From contig NZ_WIXI01000049.1 of NCBI RefSeq assembly GCF_009617585.1, forward strand, positions 248,001-312,000: a stretch of DNA of 64,000 nucleotides. Direction: 5' to 3'. The notes under the pieces were generated by a model, which ran no database searches, was not told where the DNA came from, and was given only the letters and a program-made list of their open reading frames with translations. Shown piece after piece: positions 1-10,992 of this stretch (position 1 is its first letter; every line of letters starts with the position of its first letter). The position numbers and the translations under genes are program-made. Source of the stretch: Endobacterium cereale (lineage in GTDB: Bacteria; Pseudomonadota; Alphaproteobacteria; Rhizobiales; Rhizobiaceae).

Positions 1-595
1 CATGTTGCCGGACGGCCGTGTGGCATGGCCGGACGAGAAGGAAATGGCGGTACGGATCTATACGATCCGCAGCGTCGATCTCGAACGCGGCCAGCTGGAT
101 ATCGATTTCGTGCTGCATGAAAGCGATGGCCTGCCGATGCCCGGCGCCGAATTTGCCGTGGAGGCAAAACCCGGCGACGTGATCGGCATCATGGGTCCGG
201 GCGGCGATGGCGTCGCTCATGCCGGCTCGCTGATCCTGGCTGGCGATGAGGCCGCATTGCCGGCGATCGGCCGCATGGTCGCTGAAGCCCTGCCCACTTC
301 GACCATTCGCGCCTTTATCGAAGTCGATAATGCGGCGGAAGAACAGGAACTCATCTCCAAGGCCAAACTGGAAATTACCTGGCTGCACCGCAATGGCGGC
401 AAGGCCGGCACGATGCGCCTGCTGGAAGCCCACGTGAAGGAAGCCACCGAAACCGCACCCGAAGGCACCTATATCTGGAGCGGCTGCGAAAAGACCGAGG
501 CCCGCGCCATCCGCGATTTTCTGAAAAGTCGAGGCCATGACCGCAAGCTGATGAGCATCAGCGCCTATTGGCAGAAGCCGAAGGTCAAGGCTTGA
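1..595 (+). CDS. Siderophore-interacting protein (ViuB/SIP-type flavin reductase), 5' truncated
   Basis: The reading frame is open to the left window edge, so only the last 197 residues of the gene are present; family members are roughly 250-280 residues. These cytoplasmic FAD enzymes reduce ferric siderophores to release iron. The flavin-binding R-x-Y-T signature is visible near the start (VRIYTIRS), then the GPGG-type loop (IGIMGPGGD), and the C-terminal SIP signature is recognisable (WSGCEKTEARAIRDFL, then ISAYW). The usual W-x-A-G-E block reads WSGCE here. It ends six bases before the convergent methyltransferase gene. Family assignment is fairly sure; the siderophore partner is unknown. 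Confidence 0.85.
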   Translation, partial: MLPDGRVAWPDEKEMAVRIYTIRSVDLERGQLDIDFVLHESDGLPMPGAEFAVEAKPGDVIGIMGPGGDGVAHAGSLILAGDEAALPAIGRMVAEALPTSTIRAFIEVDNAAEEQELISKAKLEITWLHRNGGKAGTMRLLEAHVKEATETAPEGTYIWSGCEKTEARAIRDFLKSRGHDRKLMSISAYWQKPKVKA

Positions 596-601
596 GGTTT
601 T

Positions 602-2442
<1,841 letters not shown>

Positions 2443-2504
2443 TCATGAACAGAAAACCCGCCGCCATGCGTATGGCGACGGGTGCAATTTCGGTTCAGCA
2501 GGGA

Positions 2505-5500
2505 TCAGCTGAAGACAAAATAATCGTGATGCTGCTGCAGGGCAGAAACCGTCGACTGCTTGATCAGGATCGAGTTCTGGTCGTTGAACGCGATCAGAAC
2601 GTCATTGCCCTGTTGCGTCATGTTCAGATCATCGAAGTTCGCAGCCCAGTTGCTGTCGATATCGATATAATCCGGACCGCTGGCATCGTTGTTGAAGTTG
2701 AACACCGTGTCCTTGCCACCTTCGTAGAGCATCTTTCCGTCGCTGGTGGTGCGGAAATAGAAGGTGTCGTTGCCGGCGCCGCCATCCAACGTCTGCCCGT
2801 TGGCATAGGCATAAAGGTCGTGGCGACCGTCCGTATGAGAGATGTCCCGCGACAGGATCGTGCCGCCGGCGCTCATATGGTCGCTCCACACCTGACCCGT
2901 ACCATCCTGCTTGTAGGCATGCACGACACGCGAGCCATCAGCCTCGATCTCCGAATTGTAGAGAAGCGTGCCCTTGGCGTCGTAGGTGCTGACATCCTTC
3001 GATCCGTCGGCAAAGCGCTGCTCCTTGTAATCATAGGAACCATCCGCGTGGAACCGGTCGATAGCGGTGACCTTGCCGCTCGCGTCGGTGGATTGATGTT
3101 CCGTGACATAGGTCTTGCCGGTCACGTTATACGCCCAGTTGTCCATCGTGCCGTCGGCATTCAGGATGTTCTGCTTCATCAATTCGCCACCGACATAGGT
3201 CTTGTTTGTGGCACTGCCGTCGGTGTTGAGAACATAGTCGGTCAGCATCACGCCGGCCTTGTCATAGGTCGTCGTCTGCTTGTCGCCCAGATGGCCGACA
3301 TAGGAATAACCGGTGCGGATGCCGTCCGTGTAGTTGGTGGTGAACAGATCGCCATCCGGTTCCTTGACCATCTTGGAGATCATGTCGCCGCTGGCAACGT
3401 CATATTTCAGCGTCGTGTTGGTGCCGTCAGGCGCCACCGTCACGTCGTTCTGAAGCCGGCCGGCAGTGTCGTAATACATGTATTCGCGCGTACCATCGGT
3501 CGAGCGAACCTCGCGGTAATCATAGGTGCCATCCGTATGCAGCCGCTCGATCAGCAGGATATTGCCGGCCGCATCGTTCTTCTGGTGAATGGTCACGTAG
3601 GCCTGACCCTTGATATTGTAGGACCAGTTATCCAGCGTGCCATCGACATTCTGGGTGTTCACCTTGGTGAGCACGCCACCGACATAGGTCTTGTTCGTCG
3701 CGCTGCCATCGGCATTGGCGAGATAGTCCGTCAGCATGATGCCGGTTTTGGCATCATAGGTGATGGTCTGCTTCCAGCCCTCATGGCTGGTGGCGACGTA
3801 AAGCGTGCGCACACCGTTGACATAGGTGCTGGTAAACAGGTCGCCATCCGGCTCCTTGACCATTTTCGAAATCACGCTGCCGCTGGCGGGGTCGTATTTG
3901 AAGGTCGTATTGGTGCCGTCTGCCGCTACCTGCACATCGTTCAGCACACGGCCCGCGGTATCGTAATAGAGATACTGCTTGGAACCGTCGGCCGCGCGGA
4001 CTTCGCGGTAGTCATAGGTACCGTCGGCATGCAGGCGCTCGATCAGCGTGACATTGCCATTGGCATCGCTTTTCTGGTGGATGGACACATAGGTCTGGCC
4101 GGTAATGTTATAGTTCCAGCTGTCATAAGTGCCATCGGCATTCTGGGTATTCTGTTTGGTCAGCACGCCGGCGACATAGGTCTTGTTGACGGCGCTGCCG
4201 TCGGCATTGAGCTTGTAATCGACCAGAATGACACCGGTCTTGGCGTCATAGGTAATCTGTTGCTTCCAGCCTTCATGGCTGGTCACGGCATAAAGCGTGC
4301 GTACGCCGTTGGTATATTGCGAGGTAAAGACGTCGCCATCGGTTTCCTTGACGACCTTGGAAATGATCTGCTCGCTTGCTGGATCATAGGTGAAGGTCGT
4401 GCTGGTGCCGTCTGACGCCACCTGCACATCCGTCACCAGCTTGCCGGCGGCGTTGTAGTAGAAGAATTCCTTGGAACCGTCGGCCGCGCGAACCTCGCGA
4501 TATTCATAGGTTCCATCGGCACGCATGCGTTCGATCAGCGTGATATTGCCGGCCGCATCATTCTTCTGGTGGATCGTCTCATAGGCCTGGCCCTTGATGT
4601 TGTAGGACCAGTTGTCAAAGGTGCCGTCGGCGTTCTTGGTGTTGAGCTTGGTCAGCACACCATCGACATAGGTCTTGTTGGTGGCGCTGCCATTTGCCTG
4701 CACCACGTAATCGGTCAGCATCTGGCCGGTCGCGGGGTCATAGGTGATCTGCTGTTTCCAGCCCTCGTTGCTGGTCACGGCATAAACCGTGCGCACGCCG
4801 TTGGTATATTGCGTGGTGAAGATATCACCATCCGGCTCCGACACCATTTTGGTGAGGAGGTTGCCGGTCACCGGATCATAGGTCAGTGTCGTATTGGTGC
4901 TGTCGGGGGCAACGGTGACGTCATTCACCAGCTTACCGACGGCATTGTAATACATGTACTCCTTCGTACCGTCGGCTGAGCGGATTTCCCGATAATTGAA
5001 CGAGCCATCTTTGTGCATGCGCTCCAGCAGCGTCAGATTGCCATTGGCATCAAACTTCTGGTGGATCGTCGCGTAGTCCTGACCCTTGATGTAATAGTTC
5101 CAGGTCTCGTGCGAACCGTCGGTGTAATAGTTCACCTTGCTGACCGGAATGCCGCCTTCGATGCCGTAATCGGTGGTCAGCGTCAGCTTGCCGGCAGAAT
5201 CGAATTCCTGCACCTTTGTCCACTGCGCCTCGCCGTATGTCACGGAGAAGGAGAAGCCGCCCTGAACCTTGGCGAGCAGCGCCCCGTAATTGGCGATCAT
5301 GTAGGCCATGGTCTCGACCGAAGAGACAGCCAGTACATTGCCATCCGTCAAGGTCACGGTTTCCAGACCCTGCGCGTCATCGAGCTTGTGCATCTGCGAC
5401 ACGAAATCGGCAGCCGCCATCGTCAGATCCGCATCAACCGTGGTGACCGGCTCATGCACGGCTTCTGGCGCGCCGACTTCGATGATGAGAGGGCTGTCGC

Positions 5501-6692
5501 TGAGGGGGATCGTGAACTCGCTGACATTCTGGTAGACCGCAATCGGGGTCAGACCCTGCATCGGATCATAGATGCGGATGATGCTTTCGACACGGCCGAG
5601 ATTGACGGTGACGGTCTTCGGCGGATTGGTGATGTCCGTATCGGTGATGTCGTTGAAGACCAGCGCATCGCGCCACACGACGAGATCGTAGACGCCGCCG
5701 GACTTTTCCATCAGCATCGTGTGCGTATCGGATGGTTGACCGGTCAGTGTGTAGTCGACATCCAGCACGCCATCGGCGGTACCGTCATCGCCGAAGCCGA
5801 GGATGGTGGTGAGGTTGTGCAGCGCGATGGCTGCTTCCTTCGGCGTCCCGTCCTGTTCGAACAGGCCGAAATAAACTTCCTTTTCGCCACGCGGCCGGCT
5901 CGCCTCGTTGTCGAACAGTTCGTAGATATAGGTTTCCGACGCGCCGTTTTCGTAAGAAAGCAGAAGGTCCGAAAGCAGCAGCTTTGCCTGTGCGGTTTCG
6001 GATGTACCGATGCCCGGCTCGCTCTTCAGCGTCGTGTGGCCCGTTTCGGTGACGATCAGCCGGTCGCCGATGGAAGCTCCCTGCGCGAGGCCGAGCGTAT
6101 ACTCGACCTGACTGTCTGCGTCCTTGCCGGTGTGGGTGTAGGTATGGGCGTTGGCCGCATCGGAATATTTGCCGAGATCACCAAGCTTGGCGTAGTCGGC
6201 AATATTGTCATAGGCGAGACTGAGATTGATGACGGTGACGCCGGCAAGCTCCGGCTCTGCCTTCACGGCGGTGTAAAGCGCTTTCTGGAAGGCGATGGCC
6301 GCATCAAGCCCGACCATTCCGTTGAAGCTGACACTGTTGACGTTGGCTTCGTTGACGCCTTCGATGGCGATAACCGAACCCGGATGTTTTGCCATAAATG
6401 CCTTCAGGCCGGCAATATGGCCCTCGATGCCCTCGTCGCCCTTGGCCGGCAGCGTATAGGTCACGCGAAAATCGAACTGGACGCCAGCATCGGCCATGGC
6501 ATCGACGATCGGAGAAGCCTTTCCGTGTTCGGCAAAGGAATCTCGCACCTTGTTGACACCGAGATATTCCAGGCTCTCGAGTATCAGGCTCGAATTCTTG
6601 TAGCCGTCACTATAGGTCGAACCCTTGGTATTGATACCAATGGAGTTCACGAAAGTGGAAGCACTGACCACTGTATGATTTTCCGACATCAT
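2505..6692 (-). CDS. Type I-secreted clan-A glycoside hydrolase-like protein with 164-residue tandem repeats
   Basis: 1,395 residues without an N-terminal signal peptide. Residues about 10-330 look like a TIM-barrel clan-A glycosidase: an N-E pair for the acid/base (IEGVNEANV, E115) and a candidate nucleophile in IVTETGHTT (E216). A beta-rich linker follows to about residue 420. From about 500 to 1290 there are tandem 164-residue units rich in YDP, DGT, YTNGVRTLY and HQKNDAAGN motifs, resembling YD/RHS-type beta repeats. The end has one RTX nonapeptide (DGGAGNDTFYF), an M10/RTX-like C-terminal domain and the hydrophobic tail DYFVFS, as expected for type I secretion. It is probably an extracellular glycanase acting on or bound to the polysaccharide made by this cluster. 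No T1SS genes are adjacent. Start MM at 6692/6689 follows a GGGGATGA stretch. Confidence 0.7.
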   Translation of the reverse strand: MMSENHTVVSASTFVNSIGINTKGSTYSDGYKNSSLILESLEYLGVNKVRDSFAEHGKASPIVDAMADAGVQFDFRVTYTLPAKGDEGIEGHIAGLKAFMAKHPGSVIAIEGVNEANVNSVSFNGMVGLDAAIAFQKALYTAVKAEPELAGVTVINLSLAYDNIADYAKLGDLGKYSDAANAHTYTHTGKDADSQVEYTLGLAQGASIGDRLIVTETGHTTLKSEPGIGTSETAQAKLLLSDLLLSYENGASETYIYELFDNEASRPRGEKEVYFGLFEQDGTPKEAAIALHNLTTILGFGDDGTADGVLDVDYTLTGQPSDTHTMLMEKSGGVYDLVVWRDALVFNDITDTDITNPPKTVTVNLGRVESIIRIYDPMQGLTPIAVYQNVSEFTIPLSDSPLIIEVGAPEAVHEPVTTVDADLTMAAADFVSQMHKLDDAQGLETVTLTDGNVLAVSSVETMAYMIANYGALLAKVQGGFSFSVTYGEAQWTKVQEFDSAGKLTLTTDYGIEGGIPVSKVNYYTDGSHETWNYYIKGQDYATIHQKFDANGNLTLLERMHKDGSFNYREIRSADGTKEYMYYNAVGKLVNDVTVAPDSTNTTLTYDPVTGNLLTKMVSEPDGDIFTTQYTNGVRTVYAVTSNEGWKQQITYDPATGQMLTDYVVQANGSATNKTYVDGVLTKLNTKNADGTFDNWSYNIKGQAYETIHQKNDAAGNITLIERMRADGTYEYREVRAADGSKEFFYYNAAGKLVTDVQVASDGTSTTFTYDPASEQIISKVVKETDGDVFTSQYTNGVRTLYAVTSHEGWKQQITYDAKTGVILVDYKLNADGSAVNKTYVAGVLTKQNTQNADGTYDSWNYNITGQTYVSIHQKSDANGNVTLIERLHADGTYDYREVRAADGSKQYLYYDTAGRVLNDVQVAADGTNTTFKYDPASGSVISKMVKEPDGDLFTSTYVNGVRTLYVATSHEGWKQTITYDAKTGIMLTDYLANADGSATNKTYVGGVLTKVNTQNVDGTLDNWSYNIKGQAYVTIHQKNDAAGNILLIERLHTDGTYDYREVRSTDGTREYMYYDTAGRLQNDVTVAPDGTNTTLKYDVASGDMISKMVKEPDGDLFTTNYTDGIRTGYSYVGHLGDKQTTTYDKAGVMLTDYVLNTDGSATNKTYVGGELMKQNILNADGTMDNWAYNVTGKTYVTEHQSTDASGKVTAIDRFHADGSYDYKEQRFADGSKDVSTYDAKGTLLYNSEIEADGSRVVHAYKQDGTGQVWSDHMSAGGTILSRDISHTDGRHDLYAYANGQTLDGGAGNDTFYFRTTSDGKMLYEGGKDTVFNFNNDASGPDYIDIDSNWAANFDDLNMTQQGNDVLIAFNDQNSILIKQSTVSALQQHHDYFVFS
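3099..5063 (-). repeat. Four near-perfect 492-bp tandem coding repeats
   Basis: Anchoring on the His-Gln-Lys codons, copies start at 5063, 4571, 4079 and 3587, spaced exactly 492 bp; the next anchor at 3098 is 489 bp on because one codon is missing. Degenerate partial copies flank both sides (to about 5200 and 2800). All indels keep the reading frame. The array encodes the repeat region of the 1,395-residue secreted protein and is prone in principle to recombinational copy-number change. Confidence 0.9.
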
Positions 6693-7061
6693 TCATCCCC
6701 GTTCGGTAAATTAGTGAAACATGAACCTGTAAATCGCCCCTTTTGGGATTTGACTGCATTTTAGCGGCCGGACCTTGGTCGCTTTTCGGACACTTGCGCG
6801 CCGCGAAACCGGAAAACGTACCGCATGGGTACGCGGCGGCAGCCGGGGACACGACCATGCGGTCCCGCGCGGCGCTTGCCCAAATCTGCCGGCCCAAAGC
6901 CGGGACGCGATGCACCCTTGGATGCAGATCGCGGTCGCCCTCCCCGGTAAATCTGCCGACAGCACGGAACTCTCAAATGGTCCGCTTGTTCTGCTCCGGC
7001 TCGGTCGGCCTTGCGCCACCGAAATCATCACCACCCGATCTCAACTCGGGAGTAAAAAGTC
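6693..7061. other. Intergenic region upstream of the large secreted protein gene
   Basis: 369 bp between two minus-strand genes. Several overlapping short open frames occur in it but none has a good ribosome site or recognisable product. The gap is long enough to hold an independent promoter for the large secreted-protein gene; I see no clear operator or terminator hairpin. Confidence 0.5.
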
Positions 7062-8426
7062 TTACTTGATTGAAATATCTGCTGAAAAATCGGTACTATT
7101 ATGCTTTGCGAGTTCCACCAGAACCGGTGTCGCCCCTATTTCGAAACTCTTGTCTGCGGCAAGCGGCTCTGAAGCGCACAAGGCTTGCGCCTTCACCACC
7201 TCTCCCGACCGCACCGCCATTTCTGCCCGGATTTCCGCGTGTGTTGTCCATGCCGCCAGTTTCACACCCTCGCCGTCATCCATCGCCAGAACAAAAACAT
7301 CCGGCATCGGGCGGCTCAGGTGAAAGGCCTTGGCATCTTTCACCAGTCGGATCACCTCACGCACCGCGCAGGCCGCAGGCTTCGGCTTGTAGTCGTAATC
7401 GAATAGACCAAAGTTGGCCTCCAGGTCGTTTTCGTCCCGACCCTGATCCTTCAATTGATAAACCCAGGTGCCCTTCATCCACGGCGTTGCCGCCGACCAC
7501 AAAAGAAACTGTGCGATATTGTCGGACTGTGCCTGCGTACTGATCACACAGGGCTTTTTCGCCGTAGGCCAGCCGAATTCCGTAACCGAGACCGGTACCT
7601 GCTTGCCGTCCTTTTCCGACAGCATTTTCTGCAAATCTTCCAACCGGTCGACCAGTTCGGTTGCATTGCGTTTGGTCTCATCCGGCTCGCAGTGGTTATA
7701 CATATGAACCGACAGTCCGGCGGGCGCCATCACGGCACCATCATCCACGATCGCCTTGGTCCATTGCCAACCGCTATCGACACCGACAGCGCCAACCAGA
7801 AGCGGAGCGCCGGGAGCCGCCTCGGCAACTGCCGGAACGGCCGCCTTGGCCAGCGCCGAATAGAACTGTGCTGCCCGCGGATCGTCCGGTTTTCCGGGTC
7901 CGACTAGGAACGGCAACGAAAAACGCGCCGTGAGGTTCCATTCATTCCAAATTTCATAGATCGGATCGAAAGGTTCGGCCGCAGCGGCTGCCCGCGCGGC
8001 AAAATCGGAAAATGCCTTGCGACCCGCTTCGGTGAGCGGTGGATCGCCTTCCTTCACCTGCGGATGACCATGGCCGAGGATCAGAAGCGGTCTCGCCGGC
8101 CTCAGCTTCATGAAATCGAACAGTTGCTTCGGCTCTGGCCTTCCCTTTTTGGCACCCGGCTGATCGAAGGCCGGCCAGGCAAGATCATCACGATAGGAGC
8201 CGAACCCCATATCCTTGATGAGCGCGGCGGTTTTTCCCGCCACGTAATTATATTCGCCACCAATGCCGAAATGCACACCAACGCCGATGACCAAAGGCTC
8301 CGGCCGGGCAACAAGATCTGCCCGGACGAAGGAAACGGAAGCGCTGTCGGCAGCGAATACGACACCCGACTGAAGCATCAGCATGGCTGTGACCGCTATG
8401 CAGGCTTTCGCCGTTGTCTTCCGCAT
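7062..8426 (-). CDS. Secreted clan-A glycosidase-like protein (paralogue of the 23350-24738 gene)
   Basis: 454 residues with a clear Sec signal peptide (MRKTTAKACIAVTAM, cleavage near VFAA/D), so periplasmic or secreted. The GH39/GH5-like clan-A signature is plain: EIWNEWN with acid/base E162 and SVTEFGWPT with nucleophile E283, flanked by VGAVG and GLSVHMYNH strands. It aligns throughout with the 462-residue protein encoded at 23350-24738. Proteins of this kind sit in rhizobial polysaccharide loci and probably trim or hydrolyse the polymer during export; the substrate is unknown. It lies between the epimerase and the giant secreted glycosidase-like gene, all on the minus strand. Confidence 0.75.
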   Translation of the reverse strand: MRKTTAKACIAVTAMLMLQSGVVFAADSASVSFVRADLVARPEPLVIGVGVHFGIGGEYNYVAGKTAALIKDMGFGSYRDDLAWPAFDQPGAKKGRPEPKQLFDFMKLRPARPLLILGHGHPQVKEGDPPLTEAGRKAFSDFAARAAAAAEPFDPIYEIWNEWNLTARFSLPFLVGPGKPDDPRAAQFYSALAKAAVPAVAEAAPGAPLLVGAVGVDSGWQWTKAIVDDGAVMAPAGLSVHMYNHCEPDETKRNATELVDRLEDLQKMLSEKDGKQVPVSVTEFGWPTAKKPCVISTQAQSDNIAQFLLWSAATPWMKGTWVYQLKDQGRDENDLEANFGLFDYDYKPKPAACAVREVIRLVKDAKAFHLSRPMPDVFVLAMDDGEGVKLAAWTTHAEIRAEMAVRSGEVVKAQALCASEPLAADKSFEIGATPVLVELAKHNSTDFSADISIK

Positions 8427-8513
8427 CCAGCGCTCCTCGAAGCCGTCAGATCAGCGTCAGGCGCGTGCCTGATAACCTTATCATCTGGCAAAAGTGTGAC
8501 GTTGTCACGAATT

Positions 8514-9521
8514 TTAGCTGTAAAATTCCTTATACCATTCCGCGAACCGGCGTACGCCGTAATCGAGGTCCAGTTCAGGCTTGAATTTCGTCAGCGCCAC
8601 AAGCAGGTCAGGCGAGGCAAAGGTGCGCGGCACATCGCCCTTCTGCATCGGCAGCATGTTGCGAATCGCCGGCTTGCCCATGGCTTCCTCGATCGTCTCG
8701 ACAAAGCGCATCAGCTCCACCGGCTGGCCACCGCCGATATTGACGACACGGAACGGCGCATGCTGCGACAGCGTATCGACAACGCCGTCTGCGACCACAC
8801 GGTTTTCCTCGGATGGCGGCACGGCCATCAGCCGCATGATGCCCTCGACGAGGTCATCGATATAGGTGAAGTCGCGGCTCATCTTGCCTTCGCCATAGAC
8901 ATCGATCGGGCGATCGTTGCGGATGGCATCAACGAACTTGAACAGCGCCATGTCCGGACGACCCCACGGACCATAAACCGTGAAGAATCGGAAAGCCGTC
9001 GTCGGCACCTTGAACAGATGCGCATAGCTGTGCGCCATCAGTTCCATCGACTTCTTGGTCGCGGCATAGATGGTCATCTGCTCGTCGGCCTTGTCGCTTT
9101 CGGCAAATGGAATCTTTTCGTTGGCGCCGTAAACGGACGAGGTCGAGGCCAGAAGCAGGTGTTTTGGCTGGATCTGGCGAGCAAGCTCGATGATGTTGAA
9201 CGAGCCGACGAGATTGGAATCGACGTAGGAGCGCGGGTTCTCGAGGCTGTAACGCACACCGGCCTGGGCTGCGAGGTGAACGATCACATCCGGTTCGGCA
9301 AGCTCGGCCGCCTTGTCCAGCGCATCCTTGTCTTCCAGCTGCGCGATGACCGCCTTGAAGCCGTTGGAGCGGGCCAGGATTTCGTGGCGCTTTTCCTTGA
9401 GCTTGGTGTCGTAATATTGCGTCATGCCGTCGAAACCGACGACGAAATGGCCCTCGTCGAGCAGCCGCTTGGCCAGATGGAAACCGATAAAGCCCGCAGT
9501 GCCGGTAATGAGATAGCGCAT
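8514..9521 (-). CDS. lpsL: UDP-glucuronate 4-epimerase (NAD-dependent sugar epimerase)
   Basis: 335 residues from ATG at 9521, where [20 protein letters not shown] begins at the NAD-binding G-x-x-G-x-x-G motif; an upstream in-frame extension has no similarity. Short-chain dehydrogenase catalytic features are present: STSSVYGAN and the Y-A-A-T-K-K-S form of YxxxK. The overall pattern ([36 protein letters not shown]) is that of LpsL/Cap1J enzymes, which convert UDP-glucuronate to UDP-galacturonate. Substrate UDP-glucuronate would be supplied by ugd at 30292. A GGGTAAAA stretch precedes the start. Confidence 0.88.
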   Translation of the reverse strand: MRYLITGTAGFIGFHLAKRLLDEGHFVVGFDGMTQYYDTKLKEKRHEILARSNGFKAVIAQLEDKDALDKAAELAEPDVIVHLAAQAGVRYSLENPRSYVDSNLVGSFNIIELARQIQPKHLLLASTSSVYGANEKIPFAESDKADEQMTIYAATKKSMELMAHSYAHLFKVPTTAFRFFTVYGPWGRPDMALFKFVDAIRNDRPIDVYGEGKMSRDFTYIDDLVEGIMRLMAVPPSEENRVVADGVVDTLSQHAPFRVVNIGGGQPVELMRFVETIEEAMGKPAIRNMLPMQKGDVPRTFASPDLLVALTKFKPELDLDYGVRRFAEWYKEFYS

Positions 9522-9687
9522 TTTTACCCTTTCGCGCGATGTGGGGTCAGGACGACCCCCACCAGGTTGATCTGGCTGCCGCCGCAATGGGTCGTCTGAC
9601 GGACAGCTAAAACGTACATCAATGATTCAAGCCCTGTCTACCGCAATGCAGCAAAATATGTGCAATTGTCATTTTTCGAGGAGGCGA

Positions 9688-10947
9688 TCATGCCGCCACC
9701 CCGATGGTTTTCGAGAACTTGAAGAGAAAAATGGCACGAGCGATGGCAACGAGGATCGCCGTGGAAAGTGCTGCAATGCCTGTGCCGGCAAAACCAAAGA
9801 TTTCGATCATGGCAAAGGCCATCGCCACCGACAGGATGACGCCGAGAAGGTTGATCGTGGCGTAATGATTGTCCTTTTTCATGCTGGTCAGGCCGACATT
9901 CAAGAGATCCGAGCAGGAACGAATGACGGCGGCGAGCAGCAGCATGATGAAGATTGAGCGGTATTCGGTGACATCCTTCATATCGAGGAAATGAATGAGA
10001 ATTTCGCTGGCGACAAAGACGCCGGCGCCGAGCACGACCGATAGTGCCGCCACCTTGACGAACTGGTTCTTCATGATCCGCTTCCAGTCGGAAGCCGATC
10101 CGGCGTTATAGGCCTTGAACAGAACCGGCAGCGCCAGCTGCACCACGGCGGTCGTCATCAGCGTCTGCAGCGCATTGGTGAGCGACCAGTAGAATGTGTA
10201 GACACCGGTCAGCGTCAGCCCAAGCATGAAGGACACGATGTAACGGTCGGCATAAACCAGACCGACAAGGCCGAGATCGCTGAAATAGATGAACCACGAT
10301 TTTTTCAGACGGCCCCTGATCCACTCGCCTTCGAACGGTGCCTTGGCAATCTCGCCCAGCGGCCATTTGCGGATCAGCCAGTAGAGCACGGCGAAAACGA
10401 CGACATAGCTGAGGATCCAGCTGGCAAACACCGCTTCGAGGCTGCGCAGTTCCGGCAACCACACGCCCAGCCCGACGATGACCGGCACCCACAACGCCGA
10501 GCGGATGAACACAAGAATATTGGCCTGCAACGCCATTTCCATGGCGATCATCGGCACATGCAGGTCCAGCGCATAGGTTTCGAGCCAGACCAGCGCAATG
10601 ATGAGGATATAGATGGCAGTGAGCGGATAACCGGTGGCAAAAGCCAGCCCGATGGCCAAAAGTGTCGCCAAGGTCAGCGAAATCGTCGTCACCACCAGCC
10701 GCGTCTTGATCTTGGCTGCCGCCGTCACGACCGGCACGCCAACCGCATCGCGGGCGACAAAATAATTCAGCCCCCAGCCGATCAGCGCCGGCATGATGCC
10801 GACCGCACCGAGCGTCAGGCCGTAGATACCGGCGGCCTCATAGCCGAGATATTTGACGATGTAGAAAGTGAGCAGGAAGCGAAAAACCAGCGTCGAAGCG
10901 CGCAGGCCAAGATTCGCAAAACTGTTCAGCTTCTTCAGAATTCGCAT
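9688..10947 (-). CDS. Wzx-type polysaccharide flippase / membrane protein
   Basis: 419 residues almost entirely hydrophobic, with about 12 predicted membrane segments and short charged loops, beginning MRILKKLNSFANLGLRASTL. This is the profile of the MOP-superfamily oligosaccharide flippase (RfbX/Wzx), which moves undecaprenyl-linked repeat units to the periplasmic face. The GWGLNYFVARDAVG and WSLTNALQTLMTTAVVQLALP segments fit that family. It lies in the minus-strand series of polysaccharide genes and is the only flippase candidate in the window. Confidence 0.75.
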   Translation of the reverse strand: MRILKKLNSFANLGLRASTLVFRFLLTFYIVKYLGYEAAGIYGLTLGAVGIMPALIGWGLNYFVARDAVGVPVVTAAAKIKTRLVVTTISLTLATLLAIGLAFATGYPLTAIYILIIALVWLETYALDLHVPMIAMEMALQANILVFIRSALWVPVIVGLGVWLPELRSLEAVFASWILSYVVVFAVLYWLIRKWPLGEIAKAPFEGEWIRGRLKKSWFIYFSDLGLVGLVYADRYIVSFMLGLTLTGVYTFYWSLTNALQTLMTTAVVQLALPVLFKAYNAGSASDWKRIMKNQFVKVAALSVVLGAGVFVASEILIHFLDMKDVTEYRSIFIMLLLAAVIRSCSDLLNVGLTSMKKDNHYATINLLGVILSVAMAFAMIEIFGFAGTGIAALSTAILVAIARAIFLFKFSKTIGVAA

Positions 10948-10992
10948 CGATGGGTATGTCCTAAAGCGCGACCACGCAGTCGCTGTTTCCTG

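Noticed and set aside
3099-5063. Regular repeats as a CRISPR or non-coding satellite
   Set aside because: The period is 492 bp with no short direct repeat/unique spacer structure, and every unit is in frame within one protein.
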